From [Clostridium] aerotolerans DSM 5434 (lineage in GTDB: Bacteria > Bacillota > Clostridia > Lachnospirales > Lachnospiraceae), in NCBI RefSeq assembly GCF_000687555.1, contig NZ_JHWJ01000002.1, positions 1 through 64,000 of the forward strand: 64,000 bases of DNA, written 5' to 3'. The notes under the pieces were generated by a model, which worked only from the letters and a program-made list of their open reading frames with translations, was not told the DNA's origin and did no database searches. The translations under genes were made by a program, and so were the position numbers. Below are positions 8,551 to 18,001 of this stretch, piece after piece. Positions within the stretch are counted from its first letter, which is position 1. Every line of letters starts with the position of its first letter.

Positions 8551-11500
8551 TTACTGAATCTTTTCCACTCCTAAGGTCACGTTTTCCCCGTTAATGTTCC
8601 ATTCTTTCACATATCCGGCTGCTGTTCCAAATTGAATGCTGTCTGCAAGGACCTCGCTCTTTACTTCCTCTTCGTTGTCCTTTAAGATTCCTTCAATGGT
8701 TTCATTGTCCTTACTGTACACCAGAATGTGGTCCATGACTTCAAAACCAGCTTCCTTACGCATGGTCTGAATCTTGCTGATCAGCTCACGCACAAAGCCT
8801 TCTGCAAGAAGCTCTGGTGTCAGATTGGTATCCAGTACTACGGTTATGGTGTTATCTCCCTCAGATACATATCCTTCTGTCTGAGCGGTATCAATGAGTA
8901 AATCTTCTTTGGTGAGCACTACTTCTGTTCCGTCAAAGGTAAAGGTCAGCGCTCCGGTTTCATTTAAGGTATCCATTGCCTCATTTCCGTTGATTTCAGA
9001 AAGGGCATTTTTAATACTTCCAAGCTGCTTGCCGTATTTTGGACCTACGGTCTTTAACTGGGGCTTGAAGCTGTAGGAAGTGAAGTCACGTACATCATCG
9101 GTAAATACTACCTTTTTCACATTCAGCTCTTCCTCAATGATCTCCTGATAAAAGACAGGAAGACTGTGAGGTGCTTTTACGAACATCTGGCCGATAGGCT
9201 GGCGGTTTTTGATGTTGGCTGTATTTCTTGCGGCACGGCCCATTACTACGATTTTTAATACTTCATCCATATCCACTTCTAACTGCTTGTCGATAAAGGA
9301 TTCTTCTGCAACAGGATAATCACAAAGGTGAATGCTTTCCGGCGCTGTTTTATCCACTGCGCAGACCAGGTTCTGATAGATCTGCTCGGTCATAAATGGA
9401 ATGAGCGGAGCTGCGATCTTACTTACGGTCACAAGAGATGTGTAAAGGGTCATATAAGCATTGATCTTATCCTGCTCCATTCCCTTTGCCCAGAAACGTT
9501 CTCTGCTTCTGCGTACATACCAGTTGCTCATATCATCTACAAATTCCTGAAGAGCTCTTGCAGATTCTGGAATCTGATAATTCTCAAGGCAGGTATCCAC
9601 GGTTTTCACCAGCGAATTTAACTTGGAAAGCAGCCATTTATCCATGACCGGAAGCTTCTCATAATCCAGAGTGTATTTTGTCGGGTCAAATTCATCAATA
9701 TTCGCGTAAAGCACAAAGAATGCATAGGTATTCCAAAGAGTACCCATAAACTTACGCTGTCCTTCCATAACGGCTTTCCCATGGAAACGGTTTGGAAGCC
9801 ATGGTGCACTGTTTACATAGAAGTACCAACGGATGGCATCTGCTCCATATGTCTCAAGAGCATCAAACGGATCCACCGCATTGCCCTTTGATTTACTCAT
9901 CTTCTGACCATTCTCATCCTGAACGTGGCCAAGAACGATAACATTCTTATATGGCGCCTGATTGAAAATCAGAGTGGAGATGGCAAGAAGGGAATAGAAC
10001 CAGCCTCTTGTCTGATCCACAGCCTCGGAAATAAAGTTAGCCGGGAACTGCTGTTCAAATAAGTCCTTGTTTTCAAATGGATAATGATGCTGTGCAAATG
10101 GCATGGAACCGGAATCGAACCAGCAGTCGATAACTTCCGGGACTCTCTTCATCTCTTTGCCGCACTCCGGACAGGAGATGGTCACTGCATCGATATATGG
10201 GCGGTGAAGCTCGATTTCATCCGGGCAGTTCCCTGACATCTTCTTTAATTCTTCAATGCTTCCAATGGCATGCTGATGGCCGCACTCACATTCCCATACA
10301 TTGAGTGGAGTTCCCCAATAACGGTTTCTGCTGATACCCCAGTCCTGAACGTTCTCCAGCCAGTCGCCGAAACGTCCTTTGCCGATGCTTTCCGGAATCC
10401 AGTTGATGGTATTGTTGTTGCGGATTAAATCCTCTTTTACCGCTGTCATCTTGATGAACCAGGATTCTCTTGCATAATAGATCAGAGGAGTGTCGCATCT
10501 CCAGCAATGTGGATAGCTGTGCTCAAAGACGGGAGCTGAGAAAAGGAGTCCTCTTTCTTCTAAATCCTTTAAGATCATTGGATCTGCCTTTTTACAGAAC
10601 ACACCGGCCCACTTGGTTTCCTCTGTCATCTCTCCTGCTGCATTCACCAGCTGTACAAAGGGAAGATCGTATTTTCTGCCTACCTTGGAGTCATCCTCAC
10701 CAAAGGCCGGGGCGATGTGAACCACACCGGTACCATCGGTCAGAGTTACGTAGGTATCACAGGTAACAAAGAAAGCTTTTTTATCTGGATTTACAAAGTC
10801 AAATAATGGCTCGTATTCCTTATACTCTAAATCCTTGCCCACAAAGGTCTCAAGGATGGAATAGCCTTCTTCTAACACCTTTTCGCAAAGAGCTTCTGCC
10901 ATATAGTAGGTGTATTCTCCGCTTTTTACCTTTACATAAGTCTCGTTTGGATTCACACAAAGACCTACGTTGGACGGAAGGGTCCAAGGAGTTGTGGTCC
11001 ATGCTAAAATATAGGCATCTTCTCCTTTTACCTTAAAACGCACGATAGCGGAGCGTTCTTTTACATCCTTATAGCCCTGAGCAACCTCGTGGCTGGAAAG
11101 AGGAGTTCCACAGCGTGGGCAGTAGGGAACGATTTTAAAGCCTTTATAAAGAAGGCCTTTTTCCCAGATCTGCTTTAATGCCCACCACTCTGATTCAATA
11201 AAATTATTTTCATAGGTAACGTAGGGATCATCCATATCGGCCCAAAAGCCAACCGTCTTTGAAAAATCCTCCCACATTCCTTTGTATTTCCAAACGCTTT
11301 CCTTACAATATTTAATAAATGGCTCCAGACCATATTCCTCGATCTGCTCTTTGCCGTCAAGTCCAAGGAGCTTCTCCACTTCCAGCTCTACCGGCAGTCC
11401 GTGAGTATCCCAGCCTGCTTTACGTGGTACGTCATACCCTTTCATGGTACGGTATCTTGGAATCATATCTTTAATGACACGGGTTAAAACGTGTCCGATG

Positions 11501-11664
11501 TGAGGCTTACCATTGGCCGTTGGGGGACCGTCGTAAAACGTATAGGTCTCCGCTTCCTTCCGGTTCTCCATGCTCTTTTTAAAGATCTCACGGTCTTCCC
11601 AGAATTTTTCAACCTCTTTTTCTCTCGCTACGAAATTCAAGTCTGTAGGGACTTTTCTGTACAT
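8551..11664 (-). CDS. ileS: Isoleucyl-tRNA synthetase
   Basis: About 1037 residues, the length of the longer IleRS clade. Class I signatures are HIGH in GPPTANGKPHIGHV and KMSKS in GQKMSKSKGNAVDP, with the large editing domain between them (SSHEVAQGYKDVKERS) and a C-terminal anticodon-binding part. The enzyme charges tRNA-Ile and edits mischarged valine. The start at 11664 (MYRKVPTDLNF) has GGAGG 8 bases upstream. The open frame extends 24 codons further into the T-box leader, but those codons are part of the regulatory RNA. Expression is controlled by the leader described separately. Confidence 0.95.
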   Translation of the reverse strand: MYRKVPTDLNFVAREKEVEKFWEDREIFKKSMENRKEAETYTFYDGPPTANGKPHIGHVLTRVIKDMIPRYRTMKGYDVPRKAGWDTHGLPVELEVEKLLGLDGKEQIEEYGLEPFIKYCKESVWKYKGMWEDFSKTVGFWADMDDPYVTYENNFIESEWWALKQIWEKGLLYKGFKIVPYCPRCGTPLSSHEVAQGYKDVKERSAIVRFKVKGEDAYILAWTTTPWTLPSNVGLCVNPNETYVKVKSGEYTYYMAEALCEKVLEEGYSILETFVGKDLEYKEYEPLFDFVNPDKKAFFVTCDTYVTLTDGTGVVHIAPAFGEDDSKVGRKYDLPFVQLVNAAGEMTEETKWAGVFCKKADPMILKDLEERGLLFSAPVFEHSYPHCWRCDTPLIYYARESWFIKMTAVKEDLIRNNNTINWIPESIGKGRFGDWLENVQDWGISRNRYWGTPLNVWECECGHQHAIGSIEELKKMSGNCPDEIELHRPYIDAVTISCPECGKEMKRVPEVIDCWFDSGSMPFAQHHYPFENKDLFEQQFPANFISEAVDQTRGWFYSLLAISTLIFNQAPYKNVIVLGHVQDENGQKMSKSKGNAVDPFDALETYGADAIRWYFYVNSAPWLPNRFHGKAVMEGQRKFMGTLWNTYAFFVLYANIDEFDPTKYTLDYEKLPVMDKWLLSKLNSLVKTVDTCLENYQIPESARALQEFVDDMSNWYVRRSRERFWAKGMEQDKINAYMTLYTSLVTVSKIAAPLIPFMTEQIYQNLVCAVDKTAPESIHLCDYPVAEESFIDKQLEVDMDEVLKIVVMGRAARNTANIKNRQPIGQMFVKAPHSLPVFYQEIIEEELNVKKVVFTDDVRDFTSYSFKPQLKTVGPKYGKQLGSIKNALSEINGNEAMDTLNETGALTFTFDGTEVVLTKEDLLIDTAQTEGYVSEGDNTITVVLDTNLTPELLAEGFVRELISKIQTMRKEAGFEVMDHILVYSKDNETIEGILKDNEEEVKSEVLADSIQFGTAAGYVKEWNINGENVTLGVEKIQ

Positions 11665-11689
11665 ATTTGCGACCTCCATTTCTTTCATA

Positions 11690-11728
11690 TAAAAAGTCTG
11701 GCATGCCAGACTCTGGCGCTGCCACCTT
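11690..11728 (-). promoter_or_regulatory. Second T-box core and terminator just before ileS
   Basis: On the minus strand the sequence AAGGTGGCAGCG (11717-11728) resembles the conserved T-box antiterminator segment. It is followed by an 18-base perfect palindrome (11695-11712) and a T-run, which has the form of an intrinsic terminator 26 bases before the ileS start. There is no room for a second Stem I between this and the first terminator. A semi-tandem T-box is the likely reading. Confidence 0.55.
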
Positions 11729-11815
11729 CGTGACAATCTTCCTTAAAAGCGTTATATGTCTCCCGCCCGGCAGGACTTTTATGCAATAAGACGTATTTCT
11801 TTTTACATAAAAAAA

Positions 11816-12080
11816 AGCCACGTCCGTAATCAGGACGAAGGCTATACTTACGCTTCGTTATACCACCTATTACCGCATACCAACATATGCTTTCCTTTAA
11901 CGCAGAAACTACGTCCTGACCTAATGCCAAAGCGTTCAGCCGGAAACTCCGGAGTGATATTCGATTCCAGCTACTTTCACCAGGTTTCCACCCTCCCCGG
12001 CTCTCTGTCCATTTCGCTGAGACCTACTGTCTCCATCAACGTTTTTATTTTTAATATAAGGAGATATTTTTCTTATATAC
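11816..12080 (-). promoter_or_regulatory. T-box leader of ileS, Ile specifier
   Basis: The minus-strand leader carries a T-box core (AGGTGGTATAACGAAGCG, 11851-11868) followed by a terminator pairing GCCTTCGTCC with GGACG-TGGC and a run of eight T (11814-11842). Upstream is the Stem I region with GAATATCACTCC; the ATC at 11956-11958 followed by A is the probable isoleucine specifier, and CCGGCTGAA follows as in many T-box leaders. Uncharged tRNA-Ile would stabilise the antiterminator. Confidence 0.88.
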
Positions 12081-12086
12081 TTCCTA

Positions 12087-12115
12087 ATTATAGGGATTTG
12101 GAAATGAAATGTCAA
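12087..12115 (-). promoter_or_regulatory. Promoter of the ileS T-box transcript
   Basis: TTGACA (12110-12115) and TATAAT (12087-12092) are both perfect consensus, with a 17-base spacer. It fires leftward into the T-box leader. Confidence 0.9.
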
Positions 12116-12143
12116 GGCCATTTTAGATTGGTATCAGAAAGGC

Positions 12144-12614
12144 AAAAAAGAAGAACGGGTACCGAATCATATTCATGAAATTCGATACCCGCCCTACATG
12201 CTTTCATCCATTCGTTTCTAATTACCTTTCTCTCGTTATTTTCCTTTGGCAATCCTTGGATGCTCTATATGAATTTGTTCCGTTCCCTTTTGTCTTTAAA
12301 GCCTTATCTACCAACTTATTTTAACTGCTTTCCTGATTTATTCTTCTATATTGTTATTTTACTGCCTGGGTAAATTTGATTACGTGAATCAAATGATTTG
12401 ATTCGGGGAATATTCCCTTGCAGTTATAACGAATGATAGGCATATATGAGATTGGTAAATGTTTGTTCTGCAAAAGTGAAACGGTTAGTCCTATTGCCTG
12501 ATGCTTTTAAAAATCAGGCTAAGTTTACATTTTTGGTGGAATCGACCTCCTTTTCTACCTGCCATCTTTCGTAGTACCATTGGAAAAATGGTTCTGTATT
12601 TATCTTTTGTTGAT
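12144..12614 (-). ncRNA. Candidate structured ncRNA, family not recognised
   Basis: This ORF-free stretch of about 470 bases is bounded by a strong minus-strand promoter (12621-12649) and a terminator-like hairpin (12156-12191, CGGGTA-x-CGAAT against ATTCG-x-TACCCG) followed by T6. Inside are several inverted repeats, for instance ACCATT/AATGGT, GCCTGAT/ATCAGGC, TTGCAG/CTGCAA, the palindrome GGGAATATTCCC and GAATCAAAT-x-ATTTGATTC. An AGGAGG occurs but the ATG after it is followed at once by a stop. I looked for tmRNA, RNase P and SRP signatures and saw none. It could also be a decayed gene. Confidence 0.45.
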
Positions 12615-12620
12615 GACTTT

Positions 12621-12649
12621 ATTATATACTATACTTTTCCTTTTTGCAA
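12621..12649 (-). promoter_or_regulatory. Promoter of the candidate ncRNA
   Basis: TTGCAA (12644-12649) and TATAAT (12621-12626) are separated by 17 bases on the minus strand. No coding region follows directly. Confidence 0.65.
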
Positions 12650-12784
12650 GTCTTTTTTATATTATTTTTAAAATAAATTATTAATTGTCATATTATATAG
12701 CTTTATTCTGATAATTTAAACTGTTTCAAAAACTTATTTATTGTTTCTGATCTTGTCGACATTGTTATTTTTTTATCAAATCCA

Positions 12785-12812
12785 TTGTTTTTTTGTAATC
12801 TTGTGGTATAAT
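12785..12812 (+). promoter_or_regulatory. pncB promoter
   Basis: TTGTTT, a 16-base spacer and TATAAT with an extended -10 TG. It lies 33 bases before the pncB start. Confidence 0.7.
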
Positions 12813-12844
12813 GTGCGAAAAGGATTTGTAAAAGGAGAAAAACT

Positions 12845-14308
12845 ATGAGCCAGCGAAATTTGACTTTATTAACAGATCTCTATGAATTAACCATGATGCA
12901 AGGGTATTTTAAAGAAAAGGACGCCAACGAGACTGTCATATTTGATGCTTTCTACCGCAGTAATCCCAGCGGTAACGGATATGCCATCTGCGCTGGCTTA
13001 GAGCAGGTCATTGAATATATAAACGAGCTGAGCTTTAATCAGGAGGATCTTGAGTACTTAAAATCAACCGGACTGTTTGAAGATGACTTTCTTGAATACC
13101 TTCGTCATTTTAAATTTTCCGGCGATATTTATGCCATTCCGGAAGGAACCGTGATATTTCCAAGGGAGCCACTTATTAAAGTGATTGCTCCTATTATGGA
13201 AGCGCAGCTGATTGAAACAGCTCTTTTAACCATCATCAATCACCAGAGCTTAATTGCAACGAAAACCGCCAGAGTGGTCTATGCGGCTGCCGGGGATGGG
13301 GTCATGGAATTCGGACTTCGCCGGGCACAGGGGCCGGACGCCGGAATCTATGGGGCCAGAGCTGCCATGATTGCAGGCTGTGTGGGAACCTCCAATGTAT
13401 TGGCGGGCAAGATGTTCAATGTTCCCATTCGCGGAACCCACGCACACAGCTGGATCATGAGCTTCCCTGATGAGCTGACTGCATTCCGTAACTATGCAAG
13501 GCTATATCCTACCTCCTGTATTCTTCTGGTGGATACTTATGATACCTTAAAATCTGGTGTACCAAATGCTATTCAGGTGTTTAAAGAAATGAAGGAGGCC
13601 GGAATTCCACTTAAGAATTATGGAATCCGGCTGGATAGCGGAGACTTGGCCTATCTTTCCAAGAAGGCAAAGCGCATGCTTAACGAAGCAGGCTTTTCCG
13701 ATGCCATTATTTCAGCTTCCAATGATCTTGATGAGACCCTTATTAACAGCTTAAAGATTCAGGGAGCCACCATCAATTCCTGGGGTGTTGGAACCAATTT
13801 AATCACGTCTAAGGACTGCCCTTCCTTTGGAGGCGTATATAAGCTGGCTGCCATCCTTGACCGGAAAACAGGGGAATTTGTACCTAAAATAAAGCTATCA
13901 GAAAATGCAGAAAAAATCACGAATCCAGGAAATAAGGTCATTAAGCGTATTTACAGCAAAGAGACCGGAAAGATTATTGCAGATTTGATCTGCCTGGATG
14001 GAGAGACCATAAAGGAAAGTCATTCCCTTTTACTCTTTGACCCCATTGAGACATGGAAGAAAACCCATCTGGCGCCGGAGACCTATACCATACGTGATCT
14101 TATGGTTCAGGTATTTAAAAAGGGAGAATGTATCTACCACTCTCCTGCTGTTATGGATATTCAGGCTTACTGTACCAAAGAGCTTAACACCCTTTGGGAG
14201 GAGTCAAGACGTCTTGTTAATCCTCACGAGGTCCATGTGGATTTATCGAAGAAGCTTTGGGAGATGAAAAATGAGCTGCTGGACAGCTATCATTTTACCA
14301 ACACCTGA
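12845..14308 (+). CDS. pncB: Nicotinate phosphoribosyltransferase
   Basis: 487 residues, the length of the larger bacterial NAPRTase group. It converts nicotinate, PRPP and ATP to nicotinate mononucleotide for NAD salvage. Recognisable parts are LLTDLYELTMMQGYF near the N-terminus, the region EFGLRRAQGPDAG and GTHAHSWIMSF, and the PRPP-site stretch YGIRLDSGDLAYLSK. AAAAGGAG lies 6 bases before the ATG. The gene is monocistronic, with its own promoter and a strong terminator at 14325. Confidence 0.94.
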   Translation: MSQRNLTLLTDLYELTMMQGYFKEKDANETVIFDAFYRSNPSGNGYAICAGLEQVIEYINELSFNQEDLEYLKSTGLFEDDFLEYLRHFKFSGDIYAIPEGTVIFPREPLIKVIAPIMEAQLIETALLTIINHQSLIATKTARVVYAAAGDGVMEFGLRRAQGPDAGIYGARAAMIAGCVGTSNVLAGKMFNVPIRGTHAHSWIMSFPDELTAFRNYARLYPTSCILLVDTYDTLKSGVPNAIQVFKEMKEAGIPLKNYGIRLDSGDLAYLSKKAKRMLNEAGFSDAIISASNDLDETLINSLKIQGATINSWGVGTNLITSKDCPSFGGVYKLAAILDRKTGEFVPKIKLSENAEKITNPGNKVIKRIYSKETGKIIADLICLDGETIKESHSLLLFDPIETWKKTHLAPETYTIRDLMVQVFKKGECIYHSPAVMDIQAYCTKELNTLWEESRRLVNPHEVHVDLSKKLWEMKNELLDSYHFTNT

Positions 14309-14324
14309 TAAAACGTTACAGCAA

Positions 14325-14372
14325 AAGAACAGGAGCATGACCGAATAAAGGGACATGCTCCTGTTCTTTTTA
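14325..14372. terminator. Terminator between pncB and the ROK gene
   Basis: A long hairpin pairs AGAACAGGAGCATG with CATGCTCCTGTTCT and is followed by TTTTT. Because A's precede it, it can serve both convergent genes. Confidence 0.9.
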
Positions 14373-14374
14373 AA

Positions 14375-15286
14375 TTATTTTCTGTTAAGAAAATGATAAA
14401 GGGCTCCTCTTAAATTGGAGTCGTTATAATACTCACATGCTGTAATCTTAGGCTTCTTTACCGCCATTCCATAGGCTGAACTTGGGTGGGCTTCAAACAG
14501 GTAATCAATCTCTTTTTTTATCTCTTCTAATAAGATTGGCTGCTGGCTGATGCCTCCGCCTATGGCGAAGATCTCCAGATCCAAAAGCGTCTGGAAATTA
14601 TAGATGCTCCCTGCAAGCTTTTTCACATAATTGCGAAGGACTCTGCAGGCTGTCTCATCTCCTTCATTGATCAGTTCAAACATCCTGTGTCCGTCGATTT
14701 CAGATGGGTCGATTCCGGTCTCTTTGGCATAGGTGCGTCCCAAAGCCAGGGAGGAACCGTTTACTGCCATATAGCTGTCTGACTGCTTTGGCTTATCGAT
14801 ATAAAGGTTTAAAAAGCTGATTTCTCCAGCCGTATAATTAGTTCCCCGGTATAGCTTACCATCAATAATAATGCCCATTCCAACACCGGTTCCAAGAACA
14901 ATGACAGCTCCGTTCTTTACCCCCTTAAGACTTCCGTTCCATTGCTCTGCCATGGCAGCGCATTTAGCGTCATTGTCTACGGAAGAGGGCAGATGGTAGC
15001 GTTTCTCTATCTCCTCACACAGGTTAAGGCCCATAAGGTATACAAGTCCGCCTGCGGTATGCAAAAAGCCCGTTAAAACATCTACCTGTCCGGGCGTGCT
15101 GAATGCAATCCCTTCTATCTCCTGTTTTCTGGGCAGAACAATCTGATCTAAGACATGAAAGTAATCTTCTGCTGTTTTTTTATGGTCCGGGGTAGGCTCT
15201 TTGCCTTTTTCCAAAATATTACCGGACTCATCCATTACAGCATACTTGATAAAAGTTCCTCCGTTGTCAACTGCCAAGTATTTCAT
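14375..15286 (-). CDS. ROK-family sugar kinase
   Basis: About 303 residues. The ATP-phosphate motif VDNGGTFIKYAV is at the N-terminus and the second ROK signature IVLGTGVGMGIIIDGKLYRG is in the middle, followed by AGEISF. The Cys-rich zinc site of many ROK glucokinases and repressors (CxCGxxGC) is absent, and there is no N-terminal HTH, so this is a kinase rather than a repressor. The sugar cannot be read from the sequence. The start at 15286 has AGGAGG 6 bases upstream; the longer frame is discarded for that reason. Confidence 0.85.
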   Translation of the reverse strand: MKYLAVDNGGTFIKYAVMDESGNILEKGKEPTPDHKKTAEDYFHVLDQIVLPRKQEIEGIAFSTPGQVDVLTGFLHTAGGLVYLMGLNLCEEIEKRYHLPSSVDNDAKCAAMAEQWNGSLKGVKNGAVIVLGTGVGMGIIIDGKLYRGTNYTAGEISFLNLYIDKPKQSDSYMAVNGSSLALGRTYAKETGIDPSEIDGHRMFELINEGDETACRVLRNYVKKLAGSIYNFQTLLDLEIFAIGGGISQQPILLEEIKKEIDYLFEAHPSSAYGMAVKKPKITACEYYNDSNLRGALYHFLNRK

Positions 15287-15436
15287 CCTTCTCCTCCTGT
15301 CATTCTGATTCGTACATGATTCTGAAACCATCGGTATCAGGAATCCATAACCCCTCCCAGATTCTTTTTACGGCTTCAGATATGTCCTATCTTATTATTT
15401 TGTGAAATAAAAGGCAATATGTTTTTGTTATATTTT

Positions 15437-17161
15437 TTAGTTTTTTGATGCCTCATGAAGTCTGGCATAGAGACCGCCCCGGGCGATCAGCTCCTCATGA
15501 GTGCCGGTCTCTGCAATTCCCGTTCCCTCTAACACCACGATCTGATCTGCATTTCGAATGGTAGAAAGTCTGTGAGCCACCACCAGCGTGGTCCTCTCCT
15601 TGGAAACCTCATCAAGTGCCTCCTGGATCTCCTGCTCTGTTTTCGTATCCAGGGCAGAGGTCGCTTCATCAAGGATTAAGATAGGAGAATTACGCAGTAT
15701 GGCCCTGGCAATGGAGATTCGCTGCTTTTGGCCTCCTGAGAGCCGGATTCCCCGCTCCCCGATTTCTGTCTCATATCCCTGTTCCAGTTCTTCTATGAAG
15801 CTGTGAGCATTGGCAGCCTCAGCCGCTGCAATGACCTGCTCTCTCGTAGCTTCCTTCCAGCCATAGGCGATGTTCTCATACACAGTGCCATGAAATAAAA
15901 AAGTATCCTGAAGCACCATGGAAATGTTATCTCTGAGACTTTCTAAGGTCACTTCCCGGATATCTACTCCATCCACCAGCACAGATCCCTTCTGGGGATC
16001 GTAGAACCGGTTCACAAGATTTGCTATGGTACTTTTGCCCACACCGGTAGCTCCAACCAGGGCCACGGTCTGACCTGGTTTTATGGTAAGGTCTACATTT
16101 TCTAAAATGGGAATTTCCTCATTGTAGGAGAAGGATAAGTTCTTTAACTGAATCTCACCCTTAACACGAGGCAGCTCCCTGGCTTGCTTCCCTTCCTTGA
16201 CATCTGATACCTCGTCTATGACCTCAAAGACACGACGACACCCTGCTGCTGCTTCTCCTGCCTTTTCCACAAGACTTGAGAAGTTTTTGACCGGGCCATA
16301 AAACATGGAAAGATACATGACAAAGCCTACGATATCAGCAATGGAAACGGTGCCTACGCTGATTAAGTGGCCTCCATAAACAATCACTATAACAGTTCCA
16401 AGGGCTGTTACAAAGGATAACAGGGGATATGTAGTCTCAAAAAAGAAGCTGGCGCGAAGGTATGCCATGCTATGCCTTTTTGCTAACTCAGTTACTTTTA
16501 ATTCCTCCTGCTTTTGCTGGTTGAAAATCTGAATTTCCTTAATTCCGGAAAGGTTATCCTGTACGGTTCCAGCTAACTCTCCTCTTATTCTGGAATTTTC
16601 TTTCCATACGGGAGAAACATGATTGCTCTGCCAGATGGTAATCCATACCAGTATGGGAACAGTTACAAGGCTTACAATGGAAAGTCTCCAGTTGATGGTA
16701 AAAAGAAGGGCTCCGACCCCTAAAAAGGTCAGGATATTCGTAACAAAATCAGGGATCACATGAGCCAGTAAAACCTCTGCATCCAGTGCGTCGATGACCA
16801 CACGACCCGTTAAGTCTCCGGTACGGCTTTTATGAAAATACTTTAGGCTCATGCGCTGTAGCTTGCTGTAGAGCCGGGTTCTTAAATCAGCCACATAATG
16901 TAAGGCTGCATAGTGATTTAAGTATCCGGAGGCCGAACTGCCTGCTGCCTGGAGCGCAGTGGCAAATAAAAGAAAAAGGCCGATACGGAGAGCTTCTTTC
17001 CCGAAATCAGCAGTGCCCTCTGTAGCAAGCTTCGTCAGTTCCCGAAGCGCCCAGGGCGTGTAAAAGCCTGCTGCGGTTGAAACAATCAGGGAAAGCAGAG
17101 CTACGATCAAATGTACCCAGTATTTTTTTGCTTCTCTGAATATTCGAAGGGAGGTCTCCAT
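15437..17161 (-). CDS. ABC transporter, fused permease-ATPase (MsbA-like)
   Basis: 574 residues: about six membrane helices in the first 310 residues, then an ATPase domain with Walker A GATGVGKST, signature LSGGQKQR, Walker B ILILDEATSALD and the switch His in VVAHRLST. Proteins of this build act as dimers. The gene begins 5 bases after the stop of the siderophore ATPase gene, so it is the last gene of the iron-uptake operon. That position suggests a role with siderophores, either export or, as in YbtPQ/IrtAB-like systems, import across the membrane. The type is more commonly an exporter, and the substrate is not decided by sequence. Confidence 0.88.
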   Translation of the reverse strand: METSLRIFREAKKYWVHLIVALLSLIVSTAAGFYTPWALRELTKLATEGTADFGKEALRIGLFLLFATALQAAGSSASGYLNHYAALHYVADLRTRLYSKLQRMSLKYFHKSRTGDLTGRVVIDALDAEVLLAHVIPDFVTNILTFLGVGALLFTINWRLSIVSLVTVPILVWITIWQSNHVSPVWKENSRIRGELAGTVQDNLSGIKEIQIFNQQKQEELKVTELAKRHSMAYLRASFFFETTYPLLSFVTALGTVIVIVYGGHLISVGTVSIADIVGFVMYLSMFYGPVKNFSSLVEKAGEAAAGCRRVFEVIDEVSDVKEGKQARELPRVKGEIQLKNLSFSYNEEIPILENVDLTIKPGQTVALVGATGVGKSTIANLVNRFYDPQKGSVLVDGVDIREVTLESLRDNISMVLQDTFLFHGTVYENIAYGWKEATREQVIAAAEAANAHSFIEELEQGYETEIGERGIRLSGGQKQRISIARAILRNSPILILDEATSALDTKTEQEIQEALDEVSKERTTLVVAHRLSTIRNADQIVVLEGTGIAETGTHEELIARGGLYARLHEASKN

Positions 17162-17166
17162 GATCC

Positions 17167-17979
17167 TTACACCTCCTTTTCGCCAGCTGGTTCTGCAGAT
17201 AATAAATCATAGGTAAGACAAACAGGCCGTCCGGTCTTTGGCTCAAGAACAATCTGAGCGTCTATGGAGAACGCTTCTTTTAGTACCTCCGGCACCATAA
17301 CTTCTTCTGGTGCTCCATGTTTGATTACCTTGCCGGAACGGATTGCAATCATATAGTCGGAAAAACGAGCGGCCAGGTTTAAATCGTGCAGCACCATGGC
17401 TATGGTGCAGCCCTGTCTGCGGTTTAAATCGTATAACAGCTCCAAAACCTCAAGCTGATGGGCAAGGTCCAAATAAGTCGTAGGCTCGTCCAGAAGAATT
17501 AAATCGGTCTGCTGGGCAAGGGCCATGGATATCCATACTCTCTGTCTTTGTCCGCCGGAAAGGGTATCAACCTCCCGGTTCTCAAATTCTGTCAGCTTTG
17601 TCACAGAAAGAGCCCACTGTATGATTTTTTTATCCTCTGGTGTCAGCTTTCCAAACCCTTTTTGATGAGGAAATCTTCCGTAGGCGACCAGTTCACTGAC
17701 GGTCAAACCGCTTGGAGCTGTTGGAGTCTGTGGAAGAATCGCCATTTTTTTGGCTATTTCTTTGGTGGGGAGCTTTCTGATATCGTCTCCATTTAAATAG
17801 ACCATTCCGTTCTTTGGTTTTAAAATACGGCCCACGGCCTTTAATACCGTTGATTTTCCGCAGCCGTTGGGACCAATGATGGTTGTTACCTTTCCTTTCG
17901 GTATATTTATATCCAGGGATTTTACAATCATGGCATCTTCATATGCAATATCTAAATCTTCTGTTGTAATGCTGTTCAT
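17167..17979 (-). CDS. Iron-siderophore ABC transporter ATPase (FepC/FhuC type)
   Basis: 270 residues with Walker A GPNGCGKST, signature LSGGQRQRVWISMALAQ and Walker B LILLDEPTTYLDLAHQ; the last motif is typical of the FecE/FhuC group. It energises the two FecCD permeases encoded just upstream. AGGAGG precedes the ATG. The downstream MsbA-like gene starts 5 bases after its stop. Confidence 0.93.
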   Translation of the reverse strand: MNSITTEDLDIAYEDAMIVKSLDINIPKGKVTTIIGPNGCGKSTVLKAVGRILKPKNGMVYLNGDDIRKLPTKEIAKKMAILPQTPTAPSGLTVSELVAYGRFPHQKGFGKLTPEDKKIIQWALSVTKLTEFENREVDTLSGGQRQRVWISMALAQQTDLILLDEPTTYLDLAHQLEVLELLYDLNRRQGCTIAMVLHDLNLAARFSDYMIAIRSGKVIKHGAPEEVMVPEVLKEAFSIDAQIVLEPKTGRPVCLTYDLLSAEPAGEKEV

Positions 17980-18001
17980 AAATCCTCCTTTTCTAAAAAA
18001 G

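Noticed and set aside
15332-15436. A further gene or terminator between the ABC gene and the ROK gene
   Set aside because: Only AT-rich sequence without a clear hairpin or ORF.
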